A DNA stretch of 64,000 nucleotides from Limisphaera sp. Lineage in GTDB: Bacteria; Verrucomicrobiota; Verrucomicrobiia; Limisphaerales; Limisphaeraceae. A program made the translations under genes and the position numbers. Location: positions 54,550 to 118,549 of the forward strand of contig JANWVC010000011.1 in the NCBI GenBank assembly GCA_025057755.1. Direction: 5' to 3'. Positions 38,855 to 48,042 of the stretch are shown here, in pieces; position 1 is the first letter of the stretch; every line of letters starts with the position of its first letter. The notes under the pieces are model-generated. The model was not told the origin of the DNA, ran no database searches, and saw only the letters and a list, made by a program, of their open reading frames with translations.

Positions 38855-41749
38855 TCAGGAACGGCCGCCGCGCAACTGTTGAAGACGCTCCAGCACGTTA
38901 GAAGCTTCCACCGTTTGCCTCGGTGCTGTTTCCAGATAGGCCTCGTAGTGCTGGATGGCCGTATTGGTGTCGCGCCGCTGCCAGGCAATCTCGGCCAAAC
39001 CGTAGTGCACTTGGAACGCTTTTGGATACAAGCCTGACAACCGATGATAATCTTGCCAGGCCTCATCCAGACGCCCGCTGCGCAGCCGGGCAATCGCCCG
39101 ATTCAGCAAGGCCGCATGATTGTCCTTTTGCAATTCCAAGAGCTGGGTGAGTACATGCACAGCCTCCTCATATCGCCCAGCCTGTAAACAGGCATAACCC
39201 TTGTTCATCATCGCATCGGTATCCGCCGGCATCACCTCTAGTTGGCGATTAAACAAAGCAATGGCATTGGTCCAATCTCCTGCGCGCAAGTACACCTGCG
39301 CACAGACTGCCAGGAGATAATGATTTGTTGGACCAGTCCCTACAGCTTTCTGCAACAACCGGTGTGCCTGCTCGGTCTCTCCCAAGGCAAACCGGGCAGC
39401 GCCCTCCAAACCCAGCAGTTCGACCAGGTTGGTAAAGGTCAGACCAAACCGCTCCGGCTCCGCCTTGAGTTCCTCCACCACAGTGAGTGCCTTCCGTGGG
39501 TGCCGCACCATGAGATACAAATGCGCGAGCCAGAGTCGCGACGGCAGGTCCTCCAATGCCAGCTCGCGCACCCGCTCAAATTCCCGGATCGCCTGCCGGA
39601 ACAACATGTTCTGCGCGAAGACCCGACCCTGTTCATAACAGAACGTGGGCTCATCAAAAGGCCCGTTGTTCCCGATGACCTGATCCCAATTCCGATACAT
39701 CCGGAACTGTTCCTCCACGGGACCGGTTAAAGTCACCCGGGCGGGTTTACCCGCTAAAACGGTTCGGTTGTATTCCATGTTAACTTGGGCCACCAGATTC
39801 TGCGGATTCAGCTCCAGAGCCTTGCGGAAACATTCGCCAGCCTCCTGCCAGCGACCCGCACGTTGCAAACCTACTCCTGTCCAGGTCAACGCCCGTGAAT
39901 AGGTCGAGGCCACCAGACGGACATCCAGCAAGACCGGCGGATGCACTCGTAATTGCCCCAACAATCGATCCAGCAGATTTGTGAAGGGCACGTACCCCAA
40001 ACCATGTCGCACCCGGGACAATGTGCTTGCAGCCTCTTCCCGCCAGAATCGCAGATTTTCTTCCACACTCTCTGATGACAGCGGCGCTGGCAGCAGTTCC
40101 TCCGGGCCGTATGGGCGCATCTCCCATGTCAACCCGCGCGGGATAGGCCGGAAATACTCAAAATAATAGCCAAAACTCGGGTGAACGTAACAGACGGGTT
40201 TCTTTTCCACCACTTGCAAGAGGCGGTCGATTAGCCATGCCGGCTCCAACGGGCCGGGCGGGGTGTTGGTGGGCGGCGAGGGCCACACGCCCTCGGTGCG
40301 CCGTTGCAAGGCCTCGTGGTATTCTGCGAAACCTAGCAATCGTGTTTCGACTCCCACATGCCGCGGTGCTTCCTGTGCAGCTCGAAGAGCTGCCAACACC
40401 GGCCACAACCGCAGCGGGTCATCGCTTAGCAAGACCGCGGCTTCCGAAGGAAGATGCCGTTGGACCAGCCGACTGTAGTCGCGCAACCAACGGCCATCTG
40501 CCGTCCGAATCACAGAAAAATTCCGGTAAAACAGCAAAACCGCCGTTACCCCAATCGCCCCACACACACAGAGGACAACAAGGCGATTCCGCCGCTGTTG
40601 CAACGGTGTCCAGCGGAACGAACGACGGCGCTCGCCGAACACCAAGAGAAAATACCCCGTGGCATAGCCCACCACCAACGAGCCCAACCAATGGAAGGGG
40701 AGAAACTGCGGGCCCAGACCCATTTGTGATGCCGCGAAAGGTGGTTCCATGGCCACCCAGAGTCCCCCCAGCAAAAACACCCCCCGTAGCAGATGAAAAC
40801 TGAAGTTGGTTAGATTCGTACCGATTCGGCTGATATCCCCGCTCAATGGCCGGAACCGGACCGACATGATGGCCAAAGGTACTAGGGAGAACAGTGCGGC
40901 TACGATCAGCGATTCCCGGGCGTGCAGCACATGCGCCACCAACTGGTTCTTCTGCTCCACCAACAACATCCGCAACGCAGGCCAGAACGGCACCGTCATT
41001 TCCGGATGCAAAGTCGCCAGCCAGGGCCGCACCAGGTAAAACCCGCATCCAGCCAGGCCCAACAACCAGGCCCGCGTCAGGAAACGAATCCGGAAGAAAG
41101 ACCAGCCCATGACCCACATCAGACCTCCTACAAATGCCGGCAACAACAATACCAGCACCCAGTTCTCGACCATGCCCAAGCCGTACACAATAATCGCCTG
41201 ATTGAGGCGTGCTTCGCGTCCGTCCACCCGATACTCCACTAAATTCCAGGCGACCCATGCAAAAAGCAGCAGATCGAACATCGCTGGGCCGCCGTCCCGA
41301 GCCCGATCCCAGAATGGAAAATGCAGGCCACAGACCAAACAGGCTGCAAGCGGCGGAATCCACGCGCGTCGGCCGATTAACCAGCCCCACTCATTGCGAA
41401 CCGCAAACTGTTCCAGCGGCGTGCGGTCATGCGGCAACAACGCCACACACCGCGCCAACAACCCGAGCACGGCTGCTGCGCACAGGGCAGAAAGCACGCT
41501 TAAGACCGGAGCCACCCAGGCCGGGGGCAACCACCGACACGGCCATGTCAGGAGCGTGAACACAGGGGCGTTCAGTCCGGGTTGCCATTGCAGCCCTGTC
41601 AGTTCCGCTACGCTCAGAAGATTCCCGACGCTCAAGCCCCGATTTAGGGTTGTAAGAAAGAGGACCAAGGCTGTCCCGGCCACGACCCAGGGCAGAGTCA
41701 CGGACACGAAACGCCGCTCCTGCTGCATCGCGAACGGTTGGATCGTCAT
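38855..41749 (-). CDS. Membrane protein with DUF2723-like and TPR regions
   Basis: A 964-residue protein. The first half has about ten membrane helices and the DUF2723-like phrases LTTLNRGLSVG, LLARCVALLPHDRTPLE, WIPPLAACLVCGLHFPFWDRA and LLLFAWVAWNLVEYR, as in the group of bacterial PMT-like membrane proteins. The second half (about 650-960) contains around six tetratricopeptide repeats, for example AGRWQEAGECFRKALELNPQ and AGRYEEAVHVLTQLLELQKD. The start ATG at 41749 is chosen because a 156-base extension upstream reads poorly. It probably moves or attaches sugars to protein or lipid and organises partners through the TPRs; family knowledge is thin. Confidence 0.85.
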   Translation of the reverse strand: MTIQPFAMQQERRFVSVTLPWVVAGTALVLFLTTLNRGLSVGNLLSVAELTGLQWQPGLNAPVFTLLTWPCRWLPPAWVAPVLSVLSALCAAAVLGLLARCVALLPHDRTPLEQFAVRNEWGWLIGRRAWIPPLAACLVCGLHFPFWDRARDGGPAMFDLLLFAWVAWNLVEYRVDGREARLNQAIIVYGLGMVENWVLVLLLPAFVGGLMWVMGWSFFRIRFLTRAWLLGLAGCGFYLVRPWLATLHPEMTVPFWPALRMLLVEQKNQLVAHVLHARESLIVAALFSLVPLAIMSVRFRPLSGDISRIGTNLTNFSFHLLRGVFLLGGLWVAMEPPFAASQMGLGPQFLPFHWLGSLVVGYATGYFLLVFGERRRSFRWTPLQQRRNRLVVLCVCGAIGVTAVLLFYRNFSVIRTADGRWLRDYSRLVQRHLPSEAAVLLSDDPLRLWPVLAALRAAQEAPRHVGVETRLLGFAEYHEALQRRTEGVWPSPPTNTPPGPLEPAWLIDRLLQVVEKKPVCYVHPSFGYYFEYFRPIPRGLTWEMRPYGPEELLPAPLSSESVEENLRFWREEAASTLSRVRHGLGYVPFTNLLDRLLGQLRVHPPVLLDVRLVASTYSRALTWTGVGLQRAGRWQEAGECFRKALELNPQNLVAQVNMEYNRTVLAGKPARVTLTGPVEEQFRMYRNWDQVIGNNGPFDEPTFCYEQGRVFAQNMLFRQAIREFERVRELALEDLPSRLWLAHLYLMVRHPRKALTVVEELKAEPERFGLTFTNLVELLGLEGAARFALGETEQAHRLLQKAVGTGPTNHYLLAVCAQVYLRAGDWTNAIALFNRQLEVMPADTDAMMNKGYACLQAGRYEEAVHVLTQLLELQKDNHAALLNRAIARLRSGRLDEAWQDYHRLSGLYPKAFQVHYGLAEIAWQRRDTNTAIQHYEAYLETAPRQTVEASNVLERLQQLRGGRS

Positions 41750-42050
41750 GCGACAAGCCCAGATTGTCCATGCCGGCCCCGACTTGGCAAGCATGCCGTG
41801 TCTCGCCGCACCTAACGATTCATCGGGGCCTTTGCCTAAGAGCGCGCATGCGCGCCAGGGGCAAAGACAAACGTCAAGCCCCAGGATTGCTTGTGAAGAA
41901 CGCATTAGGGCGACTGCATGAGGGCATTGCTGCTGTTCGGCCTTGTCGTTTCCCCCCGACTCGCTGCGTCATCCCGAATCCCTGCTAACAGCCGCTTTGA
42001 CGTGACCCGGCCTCTTTGGGATACACTGCTGCGACGCTTCGGACGGGACC

Positions 42051-42713
42051 ATGAAGGTGAAAGTCAAAATCTGTGGCATCACTTCCCCTGAAGATGCTGC
42101 GGCAGCTGCTGCTGCAGGCGCCGACATGATCGGGTTGATGTTCTACGAAAGCAGCCCGCGCTACGTGTCCATGTCCGCCGCAGCGGCTATCTCACAAGCG
42201 GTTCCCATGCATGTGTTGCGCGTGGGCGTGTTTGTAAATCCCGATGAATCCACCGTGTGGCAGGCCATCACCGCTTGCGGGCTTGGCCTGCTGCAGTTCC
42301 ATGGGGACGAACCCCCTGCGTTTTGCCGCCGCTTCGGCCTGATGTGCATCAAGGCATTTCGGATCCGCGATGAGTCCTCCCTGGCGGCTTTGACCCGTTA
42401 TGATACCGATGCCTGGTTGCTGGACGCCTGGATGCCTGGAAAAGTCGGGGGGACGGGGATCACTTTCAATTGGGCGTTAGCCCGCAAAGCACGGTCTCTC
42501 GGCCGTCCAATCTTCTTAGCCGGCGGCTTGACTCCCGAAAACGTGGCCCGCGCTATCCATGAAGTTCAACCCTTTGCCGTGGATGTATCCAGCGGCGTGG
42601 AGATTGCGCCCGGCCGCAAATGTCCGGACAAAATGCGAGCCTTTGTCCAGGCGGTCCGAGAGGCTTCCGCCAGGCTGCCATCGGAGCCATCCGAAAGCGC
42701 TGGCGAAGCCTGA
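42051..42713 (+). CDS. trpF: Phosphoribosylanthranilate isomerase
   Basis: Catalyses the Amadori rearrangement in tryptophan synthesis. The 220-residue TIM barrel carries the catalytic Cys8 in KICGITSPEDA and Asp125 in LLDAWMPG, plus the LQFHGDE and FLAGGLTPENV segments and the C-terminal VDVSSGVE phosphate site. The other trp genes are not in the window, so it stands alone here, a common arrangement in this phylum. The start ATG is unambiguous. A short alanine-rich N-terminal loop (AAAAAAAGADM) is unusual but lies between strand and helix. Confidence 0.96.
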   Translation: MKVKVKICGITSPEDAAAAAAAGADMIGLMFYESSPRYVSMSAAAAISQAVPMHVLRVGVFVNPDESTVWQAITACGLGLLQFHGDEPPAFCRRFGLMCIKAFRIRDESSLAALTRYDTDAWLLDAWMPGKVGGTGITFNWALARKARSLGRPIFLAGGLTPENVARAIHEVQPFAVDVSSGVEIAPGRKCPDKMRAFVQAVREASARLPSEPSESAGEA

Positions 42714-43520
42714 TCGAGTTAGCCCCGTTGAATTCAGCGGATCATAATGGGCCCTTTTGAGATCGACCCTAGCCCTCTCGCGGGCAAGAACGCGCCTTGC
42801 GAGCACGTGTGGATGGAAGCAGGTCTGGCCGCAAGTACAACCCTTGCACGCTGGATCTTCCGCTCCAGTGCCTCAATGCCGCGGTGGTTGTCCGGCAACG
42901 CTGCTGATGCTTGTCCTCATTGGCACGATGAAATGCGGAAGGGGATCTGCATCCGCAGCAAGTAACTGGCTGAGTTTGTAGCGACATAAAAAGCGTCAAA
43001 ACATCGCCATCCTTCAGAACTGACCATAATGTGGCCTCACAGGACGCAACGATGGTTCACTCACACAACAGTGGCGCGACCCTCATAAACGAGGGGGACT
43101 TAGCCAGTCGGATGGTCCCTGCGTTCCGCGCTTTTTGGCAATTGGAGCGATCAAAAGACTTGCGCGCTTCGATTTTGACGTCAGAATGGCTACTCGGGTT
43201 GGCCTGCGCTGCGTGTTGGGGCATTGTTTCGCAGCTATAAGGTATTCTTGAATCATAAGTCACAAGATAAAACTTTTCGTAATGCGTTTTTAAGCAGCCT
43301 GGACAAAGCACACACCGTTAGACCTCGTGCACTGTTGCTCAAAGAACAAAACAATGCCTGAGCGTTGTCTGGCCGACGCTTCAGGTGACTTTGCAGCAAA
43401 CGGACCAGCCCGAATGTGCCGAAGCCTTGACTGGACTGGTGAGCAAACCGGCTTGATCTTTGGAGGGGTGACATTGCCAAGTGGGGGCGGGTTCGCCGCT
43501 CGATTCGAGGATCGAGGAGA
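42714..43520. other. Intergenic region, no confident gene
   Basis: About 800 bases between trpF and the AMMECR1 gene. On the minus strand near 42770-42890 a short cysteine-rich stretch can be read (CKGCTCGQTCFHPH), but it has no start, ribosome-binding site or clear domain. The rest has many stops in all frames. No tRNA was seen. Confidence 0.5.
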
Positions 43521-44858
43521 ATGAATGCCGACATGCTTAGCGCCGAACGGCTGCGGGCGTGGCTGATGCAGGAAGGGGCCGAACCGACTTTTTTGTTTGC
43601 ACGGAGCGAAGAAGCCTGCGGAGTTGCAAGCCGCCGCCTTCTCAGTCCTGTGTTCATTGCGGCTCACCCGAATCTGGGGTGCGAGGCGGTTGTGGTTGAC
43701 TGGAATGATCCTGCTACGCCCGAACCCGAATGGAGTGGTGATTCAGCAACCCGGCGTCTGGCTCATGACACCGGTTTCCCGCTTCGACAGCCCGAATCGT
43801 TACCCCCTGCTGAACCGGATCTAGACTCGTCATCTGCTCCTTTGGATCCCCGCTGGCATAGATGCATTCACCTGCCGGGCGTTTCTATCCTTGCTCGCTT
43901 GTGTGAGCAGGTGTGCTTGAAAAATTTCGTGTGGATACTGGTCGGTTCCTCTGACCCGCAAAGCCTGGCGCGGCGATTCTCCCCGGCACTGCGCCCAGAG
44001 TGGTTCCTGATGGCTTCTTGGAAACCCTCGGAAAGAAGTGCGTCAGGACTCGGATCCACAGACAGTTGGGTCAGGCATCTGCATGCGCCTACGGGACTGG
44101 ATATTGCGACGCTGATAGACTCTAGCGCCATTCCAAATCCGGTTTGCATGACCATCTTTGCACTGGCTCATGGGCACCATTGGGAAACCAGGCTTTGGAC
44201 CACAAACCCCAACCCCAACATCTTGCTGCAAGAAAAAGCCCCAGAACGGGTCCTGCCAGATGTGGCTTTTCTCGATGCGCCGGTCGGTAAAATGCTCTCC
44301 CCAGAGGAACGGTTCGTGGCATTACGGCTGGCTAGAGAGACGCTTGAAACCGCGGTCACCAGCGGTCGCGCTCCACAGGTTCATCCTGATGCTGTCCCTA
44401 TGGCATTGCTGGCCCCACGGGCGTGCTTCGTCACCTTGACGCGCCATGGCCAGTTACGCGGCTGCATCGGGGGGCTCACGGCCCAAATGCCCCTTTACCA
44501 AGCCGTGATGGAAAATGCGGTTGCTGCAGCCCTGCACGACTACCGGTTTGAACCGGTGGCACCTTGTGAGTTGAGGGAAGTGCGAATTGAGATCAGCGTT
44601 CTCACACAGCCGCGTTCGCTGACTTATCGTAGTTCAGAAGAATTACTGCAGAAACTTGAACCCGGCCGCCTTGGGGTCATCCTCCGCGTTGGAGCACGAA
44701 ACGCCACCTTCTTGCCGCAGGTTTGGGAAAAAATCCCGGACAAAAAGCAGTTCTTAGATCAATTGGCTGTGAAGGCTGGTTGTGCCTCGGATGCGTGGCA
44801 AAGCCCCCAGGCCAAAATCGAAGTATATGAAGTAGAGGCTTTTGCCGAGACCGAATAG
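43521..44858 (+). CDS. AMMECR1-domain protein with a divergent Memo-like N-terminal half
   Basis: A 445-residue protein. The last 180 residues are a complete AMMECR1 domain: CFVTLTRHGQLRGCIGGL, the AALHDYRFEP segment and EVRIEISVLTQP. In many bacteria this domain works in the AmmeMemoRadiSam set together with Memo. The N-terminal 260 residues show a weak pattern like the end of a Memo domain (IPNPVCMTIFALAHGHHWETRLWTTNP), but the metal-binding His and the usual start (PAVAGxFYP) are not seen. No radical-SAM partner is in the window. GAGGAG lies directly before the ATG, an unusually short spacing. Function is unknown; the AMMECR1 part is secure. Confidence 0.82.
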   Translation: MNADMLSAERLRAWLMQEGAEPTFLFARSEEACGVASRRLLSPVFIAAHPNLGCEAVVVDWNDPATPEPEWSGDSATRRLAHDTGFPLRQPESLPPAEPDLDSSSAPLDPRWHRCIHLPGVSILARLCEQVCLKNFVWILVGSSDPQSLARRFSPALRPEWFLMASWKPSERSASGLGSTDSWVRHLHAPTGLDIATLIDSSAIPNPVCMTIFALAHGHHWETRLWTTNPNPNILLQEKAPERVLPDVAFLDAPVGKMLSPEERFVALRLARETLETAVTSGRAPQVHPDAVPMALLAPRACFVTLTRHGQLRGCIGGLTAQMPLYQAVMENAVAAALHDYRFEPVAPCELREVRIEISVLTQPRSLTYRSSEELLQKLEPGRLGVILRVGARNATFLPQVWEKIPDKKQFLDQLAVKAGCASDAWQSPQAKIEVYEVEAFAETE

Positions 44859-44937
44859 CGCAGTCGCAGGCCTCTGCCAAACCGGTTCGAAAACGCTCTC
44901 CTTTGCCGAATTTAAAAGCTTCAAGGTGGTTTCCGGT

Positions 44938-44957
44938 CGGGGCTCGTACGAGCCCCG
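44938..44957. repeat. Perfect 20-bp palindrome
   Basis: CGGGGCTCGTACGAGCCCCG, two 10-base arms without a loop, 80 bases after the AMMECR1 stop. There is no T-run on either side, so it does not read as a simple terminator. It may be a protein-binding site or a weak bidirectional stop. Confidence 0.6.
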
Positions 44958-45073
44958 TAAAAGACAGGCTGTGACATGCTTGTTCGCCTCTTGCGCCTGG
45001 TATGAATTGGGAAGAATTAGTTACAGTTAGGATGCACCGCGCACACCCCCTCCCAGCGCCCCGGCTAAGCGGG

Positions 45074-45412
45074 TTACTTCTTGGCAAATGTGCGCATGTA
45101 AGCAACGAGTGCTTTGATATCTTCGTCGCTCACGCCTTCCAAGGGTTTCATCAAGGTCTTGCCGTCTCTGTCTTTGAGGCCCTCTTTAATGGCCTTGAAC
45201 GCCGCTTCATCTGTGACTTGGGCTTGCACCTTGGGATCTGTATAGTCTTTAGCCCCAAGCTTTTTGCCCATTTTGGTATCGCCCTTGCCATCGGAGCCGT
45301 GGCACTTGGCGCACTCCTTTTCGTAAAGCTCTTTGATCTTGGCTTCCGCAGCAATCCCGTTGGAGGCCACCCCGGCCACCACGATTCCAACTAAGGCCCA
45401 CGTCCTTTTCAT
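45074..45412 (-). CDS. Small periplasmic cytochrome c
   Basis: A 112-residue precursor with a signal peptide (WALVGIVVAGVASNGIAA) and one covalent heme site, CAKCH at residues 34-38. Met88 in KTLMKPLEG is a likely sixth ligand. The size and the closing helix DEDIKALVAYMRTF fit the class I, cytochrome c6-like electron carriers. The frame is open further upstream, but the ATG at 45412 is preceded by AAAGGGG and leads into the signal peptide. It would shuttle electrons in the periplasm; the multiheme operon 3 kb downstream is a possible partner, though this is inference. Confidence 0.93.
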   Translation of the reverse strand: MKRTWALVGIVVAGVASNGIAAEAKIKELYEKECAKCHGSDGKGDTKMGKKLGAKDYTDPKVQAQVTDEAAFKAIKEGLKDRDGKTLMKPLEGVSDEDIKALVAYMRTFAKK

Positions 45413-45843
45413 TATGCATCCCCTTTCCACCGTTTTTCGCAGATGGACAGCCTCGCGCACCTTTTGCTCCCGCGCTCGTCGTTCGGGCACGGTCCGTTGC
45501 GCAGAGGTCAACGCCTGCGAATCTTCTCTGATACCTTCGACATTTTTCGGGAACCATCCATTCAATGCTTCACGGGATTTGCTCAAAATCGAGCATTCCT
45601 TGGCCCTGGTTGTCTGAAGTGAAACAAGGCTTGGAGGGTAACATGGAGGTGTGTTTCTAAGGCGGAAACCAGAAGGGCGTTAGTCATCATGGGGCGAATG
45701 CAAGTCGCGGGGAGGCAGTGCCTGCTCTGGAGGATGCAAGTGTGTCGTTGCGACTACTGATGATTGTTTCAGCCAAAACGGATTGCGCGGCCAGCCGGGT
45801 TTTGACAAGGGGCGAAGCTGAGGGCAACCTTCCTTTGCGTCGC
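45413..45843. other. Divergent intergenic region
   Basis: About 430 bases between the cytochrome gene (-) and the adenosyltransferase gene (+). Both promoters should be here. I looked for a cobalamin riboswitch and could not make out the B12-box consensus. Frames extending the two flanking genes into this region exist but lack start signals. No separate gene is supported. Confidence 0.5.
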
Positions 45844-46470
45844 ATGAGCATCGTGACCAAACAGGGGGATCGCGGCCAGACGGCTTTGATGTATGGGCTA
45901 AGGGTCCCCAAGCATCATGGCCGGGTCGAAGCTTGTGGCGCAGTAGACGAGTTAAATGCGGCTTTGGGCTTGGCCCGGGCACAGAGCCCGCCTTCTTGGT
46001 TGGCGGAGGCCCTTGTGTCCGTTCAACGCGATTTAATCGTTTTAATGGGCGAACTAGCCACCGATCCGGTGCACCGTCCCCGATTGGTGCAGGATGGATT
46101 CCCGTTGCTTAGCATGGAACACGTGACGCGATTGGAAGGCGAGGTCAACCGGTTGGAAGAAATTCTACCCGTGCCCCGCGACTGGGCTTTGCCGGGTGCT
46201 AATCCTCTGTCCGCAGCATTAGACTTTGCGAGGGCGGTCTGTAGGCGGGCTGAACGTCGCGTTTGTGCACTGGCAGGCGGACCGGAAGCAGTTCGGGAGG
46301 TCATTCTTGCATACCTGAATCGGCTGTCGGATCTATTGTGGCTTTGGGCGCGAAGTGCGGAACAGGTTCCAACAGCGTCGAGTTCCACAGCTGTGGCGAA
46401 TGAGTCGCCTGGATCTTCAAAGATCACATGCGAAGAATGGCAATTCCCGTCAACGGTAGCACGGGAATAG
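45844..46470 (+). CDS. PduO-type cob(I)alamin adenosyltransferase
   Basis: Transfers the adenosyl group of ATP to cob(I)alamin to make coenzyme B12. The 208-residue protein begins with the ATP-binding motif TKQGDRGQTAL, has ACGAVDELNAALGLARA, RRAERRV, and YLNRLSDLLWLWAR, all hallmarks of the PduO family. The frame is open for 126 bases upstream, but the family start is at the ATG at 45844. The C-terminal 25 residues are polar and extra. No other cobalamin genes are nearby, so it may serve salvage. Confidence 0.93.
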   Translation: MSIVTKQGDRGQTALMYGLRVPKHHGRVEACGAVDELNAALGLARAQSPPSWLAEALVSVQRDLIVLMGELATDPVHRPRLVQDGFPLLSMEHVTRLEGEVNRLEEILPVPRDWALPGANPLSAALDFARAVCRRAERRVCALAGGPEAVREVILAYLNRLSDLLWLWARSAEQVPTASSSTAVANESPGSSKITCEEWQFPSTVARE

Positions 46471-46529
46471 GGTTTGACTTGCCCGCTGCGGCGGTGATAA
46501 TCGCGACGCACGGGTAAGCTGTCGCATTT

Positions 46530-47126
46530 ATGGCCAAGCTTGTTGTCCTCACAGAGGGATTGGGCGGGCGCACCTACGAGCTGAAAGGTGAACGCATTAG
46601 CATTGGCCGACTGGAGGACAACACCATTTCGATCCCTGAACCTTCGGTTTCCAGCCACCATTGCGAGCTGATAATCCAAGGGAACGAAATCTTGGTACGT
46701 GACCTTCAGTCCACCAACGGTACATTTATCAACGGCGAGCCCGTGACACATGCGGTGATAAAGCCGGGCCAGGTTTTGCGCATGGGTGCAGTGGAATTGC
46801 GACTGGAAGGAGATACTCCGGCCGAACCAGCACCCCTTGCAGGGGCAGCCACAGCGTCCGCGGAGGGTGCCCCGAAATCTTCCCCCTTGGTCACACCGCC
46901 GGGTGGCGTTGCAAGCAAGAGCGCCCGACCGTTGGGTCAGACCGCGCCGATCCCACGCGGAGTCAGCTTGAGTGAGCTTGAAAGTGGCGCGCGTCCGGCT
47001 GATCTCAAGAAAACCGGCTTTGCTAAAAAGGAGGACAAAAGCAGCAAGCTCGTCTGGTTGGTGGTTGCTGTGGTCGCGGCTGTTATCGTGGGACTGGTGG
47101 CGTGGGGACTGGTCACCATCCGTTAG
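46530..47126 (+). CDS. FHA-domain protein with C-terminal membrane anchor
   Basis: A 198-residue protein. The FHA domain (residues 1-92) has RISIGRLEDNTISI, SVSSHHCEL and LQSTNGTFING, the residues that bind phosphothreonine. A proline- and alanine-rich linker (95-165) is followed by a single membrane helix at the C terminus (about 172-195), so the FHA domain faces the cytoplasm as a tail-anchored protein. Its first residues MAKLVV match those of the split FHA gene at 18525. It would tether phosphorylated partners to the membrane; no Ser/Thr kinase lies in the window. Confidence 0.9.
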   Translation: MAKLVVLTEGLGGRTYELKGERISIGRLEDNTISIPEPSVSSHHCELIIQGNEILVRDLQSTNGTFINGEPVTHAVIKPGQVLRMGAVELRLEGDTPAEPAPLAGAATASAEGAPKSSPLVTPPGGVASKSARPLGQTAPIPRGVSLSELESGARPADLKKTGFAKKEDKSSKLVWLVVAVVAAVIVGLVAWGLVTIR

Positions 47127-47321
47127 GCTTTGTGAGGCTGGTTCGTGTCTGTGTAATGCTTGCCTTTCCCACAGGCGATACGTTCCGTTCGCCCACCGCG
47201 GCCATGACCTATGCCTCCAAGACCGCCGGTCCAGCCCGTTGGTGCCTATCGAGTCGAGATCCGTGAGAATTGGGAAATCCAGCAGCTTTGCAGAAGGCCT
47301 CCCCCGGCTGCCACGCTGCAT

Positions 47322-48020
47322 TTAGCCAGGCTGAATCTTCGAAGGGAGCGGAATTAAGCGCACCTTTCGAAAATGGATTTCGCCACCTTCCGATTGCAGC
47401 CCGATGGGACCTGCGGCGCGAGTGACGCCCCGGGCTTCATTAACGAGCCTGCCGTTGACCCAAACGATGTACACATCGTCGCGTGCTAGAATCTCGACGC
47501 GGTTCCACTGGCCAGGTGGATTCTCCGCATCCACCAGTTTGCGTATGCCGCTGATTTCTCCAGCCACCGGACTCCGGCCTTCAAAATGCCGCAGCTGTCC
47601 TGCTGCTATCCGCATGCCTTGCAGCCCTAAAACATCTCCGGCATTGCCATGCCGTAATTGAACTTCAATGCAGCGAGGTAGAGGCCGTGCAGGAGGTTGA
47701 ATGCGCGTCAAAATGCCGCTGTTGGAAGGTTCCTTGCCCGGCGCCCAGCGATATTCGACAAACAGACGGAAATTGGTGAACCGTTGAGTGGTTTGCAAAA
47801 ATCCCATGGGTTTGCCCTGGCAGATCAAAATTCCCTCGCGCACCGTCCAAACGGACTCCTTCGGCGTGGTAGGATCCTCCAACACATGCACCCAGCCAGC
47901 CAAATCTCGACGGTTGAAAAGTTCCATGGCACCGTCGCCCCGTTGGGGCGCGCGGCATCCGGTCAGAAGCACCATTATTAGGACTCCTGCAGTAGCGAAT
48001 ATTTCGCGCCCTGCCGGCAA
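47322..48020 (-). CDS. DUF1080 (3-keto-disaccharide hydrolase-like) lipoprotein
   Basis: A protein of the DUF1080 family, concanavalin-like beta-sandwich enzymes some of which cut 3-keto-glycosides. Seen: ELFNRRDLAGWVHV, WTVREGILICQGKP, the strand FRLFVEYRW, NSGILTR, and QWNRVEI/GRLVNEARG at the end. The N terminus has a lipoprotein signal (ATAGVLIMVLLTGC), so it is probably attached to a membrane. The start is uncertain: a TTG at 48020 after the barrel gene stop, or a GTG/ATG at 48113-48116 that would overlap that gene by about 70 bases. It follows the cytochrome conduit operon on the same strand. Confidence 0.85.
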   Translation of the reverse strand: MPAGREIFATAGVLIMVLLTGCRAPQRGDGAMELFNRRDLAGWVHVLEDPTTPKESVWTVREGILICQGKPMGFLQTTQRFTNFRLFVEYRWAPGKEPSNSGILTRIQPPARPLPRCIEVQLRHGNAGDVLGLQGMRIAAGQLRHFEGRSPVAGEISGIRKLVDAENPPGQWNRVEILARDDVYIVWVNGRLVNEARGVTRAAGPIGLQSEGGEIHFRKVRLIPLPSKIQPG

Positions 48021-48042
48021 GAGGCGACGAACGCGCCCTTTG

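Noticed and set aside
42770..42890. Cysteine-rich stretch on the minus strand (CKGCTCGQTC)
   Set aside because: No start codon, ribosome-binding site or conserved context; too short to call a metal-binding protein.
45413..45843. Possible cobalamin riboswitch before the adenosyltransferase gene
   Set aside because: The B12-box consensus could not be found.
46023..47321. 432-codon frame on the minus strand across the adenosyltransferase and FHA genes
   Set aside because: Covers two convincing genes in antisense and has no domain; open by composition only.
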